Positions 47,456 to 57,511 of a DNA stretch of 64,000 bases are shown here, in pieces. The translations under genes were made by a program, and so were the position numbers. The stretch's first letter is position 1. The number at the start of each line of letters is the position of its first letter. This stretch comes from Glycomyces sambucus (GTDB lineage: Bacteria; Actinomycetota; Actinomycetes; Mycobacteriales; Micromonosporaceae): positions 579,443-643,442 of the forward strand of contig NZ_FNGF01000001.1 of assembly GCF_900102815.1 (NCBI RefSeq). Direction: 5' to 3'. A model generated the notes under the pieces. The model made no database searches. It worked only from the letters and a program-made list of their open reading frames with translations, and had not been told where the DNA came from.

Positions 47456-48916
47456 ATGGCCGAGACGAAGTCCGGGGAGCGACCCCACGACCCGAAGTTC
47501 CCCGAGAAGTTCCTGGAGTTCATGCGCTCCGGTTGGGGGCCCTTGGACCTGGACGCGGCCCCGCTGCCCCAGGCGGCCTACACGGCGCGCCGCCGCGAGG
47601 CGCTGTCGGCGGCCTTCCCCGGCGAGGTGCTGATCGTCCCCACGGGTGAGGAGCAGCGCCGTTCGAACGACACCTTCTACCCCTTCCGCGCGGGCTCGGA
47701 CTTCGTGTGGCTCACCGGCGACCAGGACCCCGAGGGCGTCCTGGTGCTGCACCCGAGCGGCCACGGCCACGAGGCGGTCCTGTACCGCCGGCCGCGCAAG
47801 GGCACCGACTCCGACGAGTTCTTCCGCTCGGCGAAGTACGGCGAGCTGTGGATCGGCCGCAAGCACTCCCTGGACGAGACCGAGGTGCGCCTGGGCCTGC
47901 CGTGCAAGGACGTCGAAGGGCTCGACGACGCCCTCAAGGGCGCCGACCGCTCGCGCACGCGCCTGCTGCGCGGCTTCGACGCGGCGCTGGACGCGCGCTT
48001 CGCGGCGGAGTCCTCCGAAGGCGGCCTCACCCGCGACGGCGAGCTGGCGGCGGTCCTGTCGGAGCTGCGGCTGCGCAAGGACTCGTGGGAGCTCGAGCAG
48101 CTCCAGGACGCGGTCGACATCACCGTGCGCGGCTTCGAGGACGTGGCCCGGATCATCCCGGCCACCGGCTCGGTGTCCGAGCGCCTCATCGAGGGCGTGT
48201 TCCGCTCCCGCGCGCGCCTGGAGGGCAACGGCCTCGGCTACGACTCGATCGTGGGCGCCGGGTCGCACGCGACCACGCTGCACTGGATCACCAACGACGG
48301 CGCCACCAAGACCGGCGAGCTGCTGCTCATGGACATGGGCGTGGAGAACCACCACCTCTACACCGCCGACGTCACCCGCACGATCCCCGTGGACGGCCGG
48401 TTCACGCCGCTCCAGCGCCAGGTCTACGACGTCGTGCACGCCTCGCAGCAGGCCGGCATGGACGTCATCAGGCCCGGCACCGAGTTCCAGGAGATCCACC
48501 AGACCTGCATGCGGGTCCTCGCCGAGGGCCTGAGCGACCTGGGTATCCTGCCCGGGACCGTGGACGAGGCGCTGGACAAGGACTCCCTGGTCTACCGCCG
48601 CTGGACGCTGCACGGCTTCGGGCACATGCTCGGACTCGACGTGCACGACTGCGCGGCCTCGCGGCCCGAGCACTACTACAAGGGCGCGGTGCAGGAGGAC
48701 TTCGTCCTCACCGTCGAGCCGGGGCTGTACTTCCAGGCCAACGACGAGCTGGTCCCCGAGGAGCTGCGCGGCGTCGGCATCCGCATCGAGGACGACGTGC
48801 GGGTCACCGCCGACGGCTGCGAGAACCTCTCGGCGGGGCTCCCGCGCACCTCCGACGAGGTGGAGACCTGGCTCGCGGAGCAGCGCGAGGCCGGGCCGCG
48901 GCTCGCGGGCGAGTGA
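47456..48916 (+). CDS. pepP: Xaa-Pro aminopeptidase (PepP family)
   Basis: A 486-residue pita-bread metallopeptidase that removes the N-terminal residue before proline. An aminopeptidase P N-terminal domain (about 30-170) is followed by the catalytic domain. Metal ligands are visible: Asp in LLMDMGVENHHLYTADVTRT (two Asp), His in LHGFGHMLGLDVHD, Glu in VLTVEPGLYF and Glu in GIRIEDDV. Length and order match PepP. The ribosome site AGGAAAGGAA lies before ATG 47456. Cytosolic, with no signal peptide. Confidence 0.96.
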   Translation: MAETKSGERPHDPKFPEKFLEFMRSGWGPLDLDAAPLPQAAYTARRREALSAAFPGEVLIVPTGEEQRRSNDTFYPFRAGSDFVWLTGDQDPEGVLVLHPSGHGHEAVLYRRPRKGTDSDEFFRSAKYGELWIGRKHSLDETEVRLGLPCKDVEGLDDALKGADRSRTRLLRGFDAALDARFAAESSEGGLTRDGELAAVLSELRLRKDSWELEQLQDAVDITVRGFEDVARIIPATGSVSERLIEGVFRSRARLEGNGLGYDSIVGAGSHATTLHWITNDGATKTGELLLMDMGVENHHLYTADVTRTIPVDGRFTPLQRQVYDVVHASQQAGMDVIRPGTEFQEIHQTCMRVLAEGLSDLGILPGTVDEALDKDSLVYRRWTLHGFGHMLGLDVHDCAASRPEHYYKGAVQEDFVLTVEPGLYFQANDELVPEELRGVGIRIEDDVRVTADGCENLSAGLPRTSDEVETWLAEQREAGPRLAGE

Positions 48917-49014
48917 ACGCGTATCCGCTGGTCGCGTCGGGTGCCCGAGGGCCGGTGGCGGTCCCCGATGCCCGACGCGTATAGTCCGATTTAAGACTTA
49001 TATCCACCGCACCG

Positions 49015-49063
49015 GGCCGGCGGCGGCGGCATCACCGCACACTACCGCCAGCCGCCGCCGGCC
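49015..49063 (+). terminator. Terminator-like hairpin between pepP and acnA
   Basis: A perfect 13-bp GC stem with a 23-base loop about 100 bases past the pepP stop. No T-run follows, so it is only a candidate. Confidence 0.45.
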
Positions 49064-49169
49064 TTCAACCTTCCGATGCGGTCTCCCCCTTGGCGATCCA
49101 CGCCACACGGCCGCACTTAGGGTCGGCTGGGAAACTCCCCCGCGACATCAGGTGCTACAGTTGGACCCG

Positions 49170-49195
49170 TTAAATAAGACGGACGTACTGTTTAA
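49170..49195 (+). promoter_or_regulatory. Imperfect inverted repeat upstream of acnA
   Basis: TTAAATAAGACGG (49170-49182) and ACGTACTGTTTAA (49183-49195) match in 9 of 13 mirrored positions, centred about 115 bases before the aconitase ATG. A regulator site is possible; which regulator cannot be told. Confidence 0.35.
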
Positions 49196-49297
49196 GAGTC
49201 GGCGGCTCTGCCCGGCCACGGTCCTCGACCGCGGTCCCCGGCCTCTCAGGTTGCGGCAGACTGAGACCGACCTTCAGTTCTGACTCGAGGAGCTCTC

Positions 49298-52021
<2,724 letters not shown>

Positions 52022-52037
52022 GGCGCACCGAGCGTGC

Positions 52038-52061
52038 GGGGCGGGCCTTCGGGCCCGCCCC
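52038..52061 (+). terminator. Terminator after acnA
   Basis: A 10-bp perfect stem (52038-52047 with 52052-52061) with a stable TTCG loop, followed by CTTTCG. It lies 16 bases past the stop. Confidence 0.88.
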
Positions 52062-52079
52062 TTTCGCGTCCCCGCGGAA

Positions 52080-52141
52080 CCCTGTCTTCGCGCAATCCCT
52101 GTCTTCGCGCAAACCCAGTCGACTGGGGCGCGACTGGGTTT
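52080..52141. repeat. Tandem 16-base repeat plus inverted repeat after acnA
   Basis: CCCTGTCTTCGCGCAA occurs at 52080-52095 and 52097-52112 (period 17). It is followed by an 11-bp inverted repeat AAACCCAGTCG/CGACTGGGTTT (52111-52121 with 52131-52141). The position is between the acnA terminator and the next promoter; function unknown. Confidence 0.8.
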
Positions 52142-52153
52142 CGGGTCCGGGCG

Positions 52154-52183
52154 TTGACGGGCCGCGCGGGGCGCTGGCAGGCT
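52154..52183 (+). promoter_or_regulatory. Promoter of the DUF3291-like gene, leaderless layout
   Basis: -35 TTGACG (52154-52159), an 18-base spacer and -10-like CAGGCT (52178-52183) lie only 6 bases before ATG 52190. Transcription should begin at or next to the start codon. Confidence 0.65.
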
Positions 52184-52189
52184 CGGTGC

Positions 52190-52639
52190 ATGGGATACGA
52201 ACTGGCGCAGGTGAACATCGGGCGGATGCGGGGGACCACGGACTCGCTCGTCATGAAGGACTTCATGGACGGCCTCGCCGAGGTGAACGCCGCGGCGGAG
52301 GGCGCCGACGGGTTCGTGTGGCGCCTGACCGACGGCGTGGGCGACGGCGCGACCGGCCTCCGCTTCTGGGGCGACGAGTGGCTCATCGTGAACATGTCGG
52401 TGTGGACGGGACCGGAGGCGTTGAAGGCGTACGTGTACGGCGAGGTCCACCGGCCGTACCTGCGGCGCCGCCGCGAGTGGTTCGAGCACCTCCAGGAGGC
52501 GGTCACGGCCCTGTGGTGGGTGCCGGCCGGCGAGCGGCCGACCGTGCGCGACGCCGAGGAGCGGCTGACGCTGCTGCGGGAGCAGGGGCCGACGCCGGAG
52601 GCGTTCACCTTGAAGGCGGAGTACGCGGAGCCCGCGTAG
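52190..52639 (+). CDS. DUF3291-like protein (dimeric alpha/beta-barrel type)
   Basis: A 149-residue protein with a YELAQVNIGRMRG start, then DSLVMKDFMDGLAEVNAAAEGADGF, LIVNMSVWTGPEALKAYVY and WWVPAGERPTVRDAEERL. This matches the DUF3291 pattern, a ferredoxin-like fold related to small heme-degrading or antibiotic-biosynthesis monooxygenases; function is unproven. ATG 52190 is supported by a promoter ending 6 bases before it. It stands alone between aconitase and a flavin monooxygenase. Confidence 0.75.
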   Translation: MGYELAQVNIGRMRGTTDSLVMKDFMDGLAEVNAAAEGADGFVWRLTDGVGDGATGLRFWGDEWLIVNMSVWTGPEALKAYVYGEVHRPYLRRRREWFEHLQEAVTALWWVPAGERPTVRDAEERLTLLREQGPTPEAFTLKAEYAEPA

Positions 52640-52793
52640 GGAGCCGGAACGCGCGGCGGGCGCAGGACGCCGGGGTAGACGGCCGCGCAGGCGCGGCGAG
52701 GGGCTGACGGCCGCCGCGCTGGTGCGGCGCGAGACCCGCGTGAAAGCCCTCACCACCCGGAATCCGGGCCGTTCCCGGGGCGTTTCGCCTGGT

Positions 52794-53852
52794 GTGATCC
52801 GGGAAGTGGACGTCGTCGTGATCGGGGCCGGCCAGGCCGGGCTGTCGGCCGCGTACTTCCTGCGCCGCCACTTCGAGCCCGGGACCGGGTTCGCCGTCCT
52901 CGACCACGCCCCGCACGCGGGCGGCGCCTGGCAGTTCCGGTGGCCGACCCTCACGTTCAAGACCGTGAACGGGGTCTACCAGCTCCCCGGGATGCCCGTC
53001 CCCGAACCCGACGAGGCCACCCCCGTCGCCGGGGTCATCTCCGCGTACTTCGCCGCCTACGAGCGCGAGTTCGACCTGCGCGTCGAGCGCCCGGTCTCGG
53101 TGCGCTCGGTGCGGTCGCTCCCCGACAAGCGCCTCTCGATCGCCACCGACCGGGGCGAGTGGATCGCGAAGGCCCTCATCAACGCCACCGGCACCTGGGA
53201 GCGCCCGTTCTGGCCGCGCTACACCGGGCAGGACTCTTTCAAGGGCCGCCAGCTCCACACCGCGCAGTACCGCGGGCCCGAGGGGTTCCGGGGCGAGCAG
53301 GTCGTGGTCGTCGGCGGCGGGATCTCCGCGATGCAGCACCTCATGGAGATCCACCCGGTCGCGGCCGCCACCACCTGGGTGACGCGGCGCGAACCGCAGT
53401 GGCGCAGCGGCGACTTCAACCCCGACCGCGGCCGCGAGGCCGTCGCGATGGTCGAGGAGCGCGTCCGCAGGGGACTGCGCCCGCAGTCGGTCATCAGCGT
53501 CACCGGCGTGCCGCTCACGCCCGAGATCCGGGCCGCCCGCGAAGCCGGGGTCCTCGAACGCCACCCGATGTTCGACCGCATCGAACCCGAAGGCGTGGCC
53601 TGGAACGACGGCCGCTTCGTCCCCGCCGACACGATCCTGTGGGCCACCGGGTTCCGGGCCGCGCTCGACCACCTCGCGCCGCTGAAGCTGCGCGGGCCGG
53701 GCGGCGGGATCGTCATGGACGGCACCAGGGTCGCGGCCGATCCGCGCATCCACCTCGCGGGCTACGGGCCCTCGGCGAGCACCGTGGGCGCGAACCGCGC
53801 CGGGCGCGCGGCCGTGCGCGAGATCCGCGAGTACCTCAGCCGCGCCGCCTAG
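52794..53852 (+). CDS. Flavin-containing monooxygenase (CzcO/YpdA-like)
   Basis: A 352-residue two-dinucleotide-binding flavoprotein: FAD motif VVVIGAGQAGLSAAY at the N terminus, GGAW in the segment after it, an NAD(P)H motif VVVVGGGISAMQHL (about 170-183) and the C-terminal ATGFR typical of class B flavin monooxygenases and CzcO-like reductases. Substrate unknown. The start is GTG 52794 (VIREVDVVVIGAG), placing the FAD motif at the expected distance; longer starts at 52722 and 52740 exist. Its TAG overlaps the stop of the convergent hydrolase gene as CTAG. Confidence 0.88.
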   Translation: MIREVDVVVIGAGQAGLSAAYFLRRHFEPGTGFAVLDHAPHAGGAWQFRWPTLTFKTVNGVYQLPGMPVPEPDEATPVAGVISAYFAAYEREFDLRVERPVSVRSVRSLPDKRLSIATDRGEWIAKALINATGTWERPFWPRYTGQDSFKGRQLHTAQYRGPEGFRGEQVVVVGGGISAMQHLMEIHPVAAATTWVTRREPQWRSGDFNPDRGREAVAMVEERVRRGLRPQSVISVTGVPLTPEIRAAREAGVLERHPMFDRIEPEGVAWNDGRFVPADTILWATGFRAALDHLAPLKLRGPGGGIVMDGTRVAADPRIHLAGYGPSASTVGANRAGRAAVREIREYLSRAA

Positions 53853-54721
53853 CGTCCGATCGTGAACACCGCCTGAACCGGCCAGTGGTCCGACGGCGTC
53901 ATGCCGTCCCCGGCGCGCGCGTTCACGCCTGCCTTGTGGACGGTGAGCTCCTGCCGACGCGGTCCGGGCTTCACCATGATCCAGTCGATGCGCCGGCCCG
54001 CGGCGGGCTCGGGCCTCCAGCGGTTGAACGTGCCCCAGTCGGGGGTGAGGCGTTCGGCGCTCGTGTTCCAGGCGTCCAGGAGCCCGCCGCCGGTGAGGAT
54101 GCCGTGGGCCTTCGATTCGGGGCCGCAGTTGAAGTCCCCGGCGAGGACGGCAGGGCCGAGGAAGCGGCGCACGGTGTCGCGGCAGATCGCGGCGCCCTTG
54201 CGGCGGGCCTTCTCGGAGCGGTGGTCGAGGTGCACGTTCGCCACGTGGAAGTCCCTGCCGGTGGCCTTGTCCTCGAAGCGGACCCAGGTGAGCATCCGGA
54301 CCGTGCCGGACCTCCAGTTGCGCGAGCCGATCCGGTCGGGGTGCCGCGAGAGCCAGAGGTGGTCGTAGTCGAGCGGGGTGAGCCGGGCGGCGTCCCACAG
54401 GATCGCGGTCGACTCCGAGCGGGAGCCGCCGAGGCGCCCGAGGTGGATCCAGTCGTAGCCGCCGAGGTCCTCGCGCACCTCCATGAGCTGGCGGAACCGG
54501 CCCTCCTGCGTGCACAGCACGGTCGGGCGCTCCGCTTGAAGGAGCTGCTTGACCAGCGGCCGGCGCTTCCACCACGCCTGCGAGGCGCTGCCAGAGGCGG
54601 ACTTCAGGTTGTAGGTCATGAGGCTCAGGTAGGGCGCCGCGACCGGTCCGACCAGGGGCGCGCCGCCCAGGGCGGCCGGGGGCGCCGCGTCCTGCGGGGC
54701 GGCGGACCGACGATCGTTCAT
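53849..54721 (-). CDS. Endonuclease/exonuclease/phosphatase-fold hydrolase, cytosolic copy
   Basis: A 290-residue EEP-fold hydrolase. Active-site residues appear as Asn in LMTYNLKSASG, Glu in TVLCTQEGRF, Asp/Asn in LAGDFNCGPESK, IDWIMVKPG and TPSDHWPVQAV. Relatives cleave DNA, phosphoinositides or sphingomyelin; the WIHLGRLGGSRSE segment is shared with the next paralogue. No signal peptide is seen. ATG 54721 is 7 bases after TATGGT, a -10-like box, so it is preferred over ATG 54733, which overlaps that box. It ends in a 4-base overlap with the monooxygenase stop. Confidence 0.9.
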   Translation of the reverse strand: MNDRRSAAPQDAAPPAALGGAPLVGPVAAPYLSLMTYNLKSASGSASQAWWKRRPLVKQLLQAERPTVLCTQEGRFRQLMEVREDLGGYDWIHLGRLGGSRSESTAILWDAARLTPLDYDHLWLSRHPDRIGSRNWRSGTVRMLTWVRFEDKATGRDFHVANVHLDHRSEKARRKGAAICRDTVRRFLGPAVLAGDFNCGPESKAHGILTGGGLLDAWNTSAERLTPDWGTFNRWRPEPAAGRRIDWIMVKPGPRRQELTVHKAGVNARAGDGMTPSDHWPVQAVFTIGR

Positions 54722-54769
54722 GGTCGCGACCATAGCGTCAGGGTCCGTCGCCCCGCAGGCGCTCGCGGA

Positions 54770-55693
54770 TTACGGCAGCTCGATGAGCGCCTGGGCCGGC
54801 CAGTGGTCGGACGGGGTGAGGCCGTCCTTCGCGTACGTGTTCACCGCGGCCTTGAGGACGCGGATGCCGGGGGTGGTGAGGATCCAGTCGATGCGGCGCT
54901 CGGCCTCGCTGGGCACGGGGTTCCAGCCGTTCCAAGTGCCCCACACCGGGGTGACCTGCTCCTCGGCGGCGAGCATGGAGTCGACGAGGCCGCCGTCGGT
55001 GAGGATGGTGTAGGTCGGGGTGTCGGGGACCTGGTTGAAGTCCCCGGCGCTGACGACGGGGAAGCCGGCCTCGATCCAGGGGGCGATGACGTCGAGGTTC
55101 ATCTGGGCGCCGCGCTGGCGGGCGTCCTCCGACTGGTGGTCGAAGTGGTTGTCGACCACGTAGAACTCCTTGCCGGTGCGCAGGTCGAGGAACCTGACCC
55201 ACGTGAGCATCCGCACCACGTTGTTGCCCCAGCCCTTGGAGCCGATGAGCAGCGGGGTGTCGGAGAGCCACAGGTGGTCGTACTCGACCACCTTGAGGCG
55301 CTTGGAGTCCCAGTAGACCGCGGTGGCCTCCGACTTCGAGCCGCCGAGGCGGCCGAGGTGGATCCAGTCGTAGCGGTCGTCCAGGTCCTCCAGGATGTCC
55401 TGGAGCTGGTCGTACAGGCCCTCCTGCGTGAACAGGACCGTGGGCTTCTCGCGTTTGAGGACGGTCTTGACGAGGGGCCGGCGCTCCTCCCACGAGTGCG
55501 GGGAGGGGTCGCCCCTGAAGCGGATGTTGAAGGTGAGCAGGTGGAGCTGGTCGCGTTTCGGCTCGCCGATGAGGGCGCCGCCGAACGCCTCCTCCGCTTG
55601 CGCCGCTCCGGAGAAGGCACCGGTGGCGACCGCCGTGGCACCGACGGCGAGGCCGGCGCCGAGCACGCCGCGTCGACTGAGGACGTTTGTCAT
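54770..55693 (-). CDS. Endonuclease/exonuclease/phosphatase-fold hydrolase, Tat-exported copy
   Basis: A 307-residue EEP-fold hydrolase with a twin-arginine signal (LSRRGVLGAGLAVGA, cut near AQAEE). Active-site residues: Asn in LLTFNIRFRGD, Glu in TVLFTQEGLY, Asp/Asn in SAGDFNQVPD, RRIDWILTT and TPSDHWPAQAL. It is a clear paralogue of the gene that follows (GRLGGSKSEAT, MLTWVRF, SDHWP shared). Export implies an extracellular phosphodiester or lipid substrate. The two copies are 48 bases apart and look like a tandem duplication with one copy losing or gaining export. Confidence 0.92.
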   Translation of the reverse strand: MTNVLSRRGVLGAGLAVGATAVATGAFSGAAQAEEAFGGALIGEPKRDQLHLLTFNIRFRGDPSPHSWEERRPLVKTVLKREKPTVLFTQEGLYDQLQDILEDLDDRYDWIHLGRLGGSKSEATAVYWDSKRLKVVEYDHLWLSDTPLLIGSKGWGNNVVRMLTWVRFLDLRTGKEFYVVDNHFDHQSEDARQRGAQMNLDVIAPWIEAGFPVVSAGDFNQVPDTPTYTILTDGGLVDSMLAAEEQVTPVWGTWNGWNPVPSEAERRIDWILTTPGIRVLKAAVNTYAKDGLTPSDHWPAQALIELP

Positions 55694-55820
55694 TGAACCT
55701 CTATATCTCAGGATGAAACCGGGTGGAATGCAAGTTCACGACAAATGCCCCGAGAGTGCAACCCTCAGCGCGTGAACGCGGAGCGAACTCGCGTCGGACG
55801 GGCTCCGGAGACCACAAGAG

Positions 55821-55848
55821 ACGGCGGCGGGCGGGTGCCCGCCGCCGT
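55821..55848 (-). terminator. Terminator after the FAD monooxygenase gene
   Basis: A perfect 12-bp stem (55821-55832 with 55837-55848) with GGGT loop, 35 bases beyond the stop of the minus-strand monooxygenase. Confidence 0.8.
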
Positions 55849-55882
55849 CCCGGTTTCCTGGGATTCCGGTCTGCGCCGGGAC

Positions 55883-57295
55883 TCAGTGCTTCCCGGCGTG
55901 GGTGTCGAGGTAGTCCCGGACCGCCGCGGGGTCGTCGGTCCCGGCCCAGCCGATGTAGCCGTCGGGCCGCACGACGCGGGTCAGGCCGTCGGGTTCGGCG
56001 GTCGCGGCGTCAAGGGCCCCAGTGGGTTCGGTGCCGTCGAGGACGACGAACCGGCCGCCGCGCAGGGCCTCGTAGAGCCGTGAGCCGTCCGCGAGGGCCA
56101 CGTCCGCGGCGCGCGTGCCGGTGAGCGGGTGCTCGCCGTGGCCGTGCCCGTAGCGGACGTCGATGCCGCTGATCTGGCCGGTGACCTTGTGCTGCACCGC
56201 GTCGAAGCGCATCGCGGTGCCGAGGACGGCGCCGCGGACCACCTTCGCGACCTTCGACTTGTTGGCGGCGACCCGGATGATCCGGCCGCTGGTGCGCAGG
56301 ACCGCCTCGCCCACGGGGTGGCGCTCGCCCTCGTAGGTGTCGAGCAGGGCGGCGTCGGCGCCGCGCAGGACCGCGGCGAGCTTCCACGAGAGGTTCGCGG
56401 CGTCCTGGAGTCCGGTGTTCATGCCCATGCCCCCGGCGGGCGAGTGGCAGTGCGCGGCGTCCCCGGCGAGGAAGACGTTGCGGGCGCGGTAGGTCGGAGC
56501 CTGGCGCTCGTCGGCGTGGAAGCGCGAGGACCAGCGCGGCTCGTGCATCCCGAAGTCGGTGCCGAAGGCGAGCTTGAGGGCGGTGCGGATCTCAGCGGTG
56601 GTGACGGGGGCGTCCTCGCTGCGCTGGTCGGCGGCGTTCCAGGCGATGACGCGCCAGGTGCCGTCGCCGAAGTCGGCGATGAAGCAGAACGCGCCCCCGG
56701 CGCTGCCGACCGCGGGGCTGTGCGCGGGCGGGGCGTCGAGTTCGGCGTCGGCGAGCATCATCGACTCCAGTACGGCCTCACCGGGGAAGGGGATGCCGAC
56801 GGCCTCGCGCACGGACGAGCGCACCCCGTCGGTGCCGACGACGTAGGTCGCGCAGTGGTCGCCGTCCTCGGTGCGGACGGTGACGCGGCCGTCCGCCTGG
56901 TCGACGCCGGTGACCTTGCAGTCGAAGCGGAACTCGACGCCGGCCGCCTCGGCGCGCTCGCGCAGGACGCGCTCCACGTGGTACTGCGGGGTCATGAGCA
57001 CGTAGGGGAATCGGGAGTCGAGGCCGCTGAGCTTGACCTTGGCGCTGCCGAACAGGAAGAGCTCGCCGAGGCGGCTGCCGCCGAGGGCGAAGAGGTCGTC
57101 GGTGAGGCCGCGGGCGTCGAGGACTTCGAGGGTGCGGGCGTGGACGGCGAAGGCGCGGGAGAGGTTCGAGATCGCCGCACCGCGCTTCTCCAGCACGAGG
57201 ACCCGCACGCCGGCTTCGGCGAGGTCGCCCGCGAGGAGGAGCCCGGTGGGGCCGGCCCCGACGACGATGACCTCGGTCTGCTGCTGCTCGGACAT
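55883..57295 (-). CDS. FAD-dependent aromatic monooxygenase (PHBH family)
   Basis: A 470-residue class A flavoprotein monooxygenase. Motifs: FAD-binding IVVGAGPTGLLLAGDLAEAG at the N terminus, the DG motif VGTDGVRSSVREA (about 155) and the GD motif FLAGDAAHCHSPAGGMGMN (about 275). A thioredoxin-like C-terminal tail is typical of the polyketide/rifampicin or phenol hydroxylase type. It should hydroxylate an aromatic compound using NAD(P)H and oxygen. AGGAG lies 7 bases before ATG 57295. Two overlapping perfect palindromes 24-59 bases upstream suggest repression by a MarR/TetR-type regulator not encoded next to it. Confidence 0.9.
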   Translation of the reverse strand: MSEQQQTEVIVVGAGPTGLLLAGDLAEAGVRVLVLEKRGAAISNLSRAFAVHARTLEVLDARGLTDDLFALGGSRLGELFLFGSAKVKLSGLDSRFPYVLMTPQYHVERVLRERAEAAGVEFRFDCKVTGVDQADGRVTVRTEDGDHCATYVVGTDGVRSSVREAVGIPFPGEAVLESMMLADAELDAPPAHSPAVGSAGGAFCFIADFGDGTWRVIAWNAADQRSEDAPVTTAEIRTALKLAFGTDFGMHEPRWSSRFHADERQAPTYRARNVFLAGDAAHCHSPAGGMGMNTGLQDAANLSWKLAAVLRGADAALLDTYEGERHPVGEAVLRTSGRIIRVAANKSKVAKVVRGAVLGTAMRFDAVQHKVTGQISGIDVRYGHGHGEHPLTGTRAADVALADGSRLYEALRGGRFVVLDGTEPTGALDAATAEPDGLTRVVRPDGYIGWAGTDDPAAVRDYLDTHAGKH

Positions 57296-57318
57296 GATGT
57301 GCTCCTGGGGTGGTCGGA

Positions 57319-57338
57319 AATTCATCACTTGATGAATT
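57319..57338 (-). promoter_or_regulatory. Perfect 20-base operator-like palindrome, site A
   Basis: AATTCATCA-CT-TGATGAATT, 9-bp arms, starting 24 bases before the monooxygenase ATG. It shares its last 4 bases with site B. Confidence 0.8.
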
Positions 57339-57354
57339 CAACATACGTTGAATT
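57335..57354 (-). promoter_or_regulatory. Perfect 20-base operator-like palindrome, site B
   Basis: AATTCAAC-ATAC-GTTGAATT, 8-bp arms, overlapping site A by 4 bases with centres 16 bases apart. This is an AT-rich island in a GC-rich context, and the size and symmetry fit a MarR-type dimer site. Confidence 0.8.
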
Positions 57355-57423
57355 CTCTCCGAAGGAAAGCCCGTTGGGCCGCAATGTGACGCACGAGTCT
57401 CCGAAAGGATCCGGGAACGCAGC

Positions 57424-57457
57424 TAGGGCCGCGAGAGGTGAGAGACTCGCGGCCCTA
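57424..57457 (-). terminator. Terminator hairpin left of the iron box
   Basis: A 12-bp perfect stem (57424-57435 with 57446-57457) and 10-base loop. It may end the baeRF-like transcript, or a very short transcript started at the iron-box promoter. Confidence 0.7.
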
Positions 57458-57473
57458 ATTCGAACTGCCGAAG

Positions 57474-57492
57474 ATAGGTTAGCATAACCTAA
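57474..57492. promoter_or_regulatory. DtxR/IdeR-type iron box
   Basis: ATAGGTTAGCATAACCTAA matches the 19-base consensus TTAGGTTAGSCTAACCTAA at 17 positions. On the minus strand TTGAGT (57499-57504) and TAACCT (57477-57482) are 16 bases apart and would put the box on the -10. No iron gene follows in either direction. Confidence 0.8.
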
Positions 57493-57511
57493 CTAGCTAC
57501 TCAAGGGGCCG

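Larger units (their letters stand above)
48917..49297. other. Non-coding region upstream of aconitase
   Basis: About 380 bases with no credible gene. It holds an A/T-rich patch (48980-49003), a 13-bp GC hairpin (49015-49027 with 49051-49063) that may end the pepP transcript, and a 26-base imperfect inverted repeat with TTAAA/TTTAA ends (49170-49195). The aconitase promoter should lie to the right of the hairpin. Confidence 0.6.

Noticed and set aside
49015..49063. The long-loop hairpin as an IS end or mobile repeat
   Set aside because: No partner copy or target duplication in the window; a weak terminator is the simpler reading.
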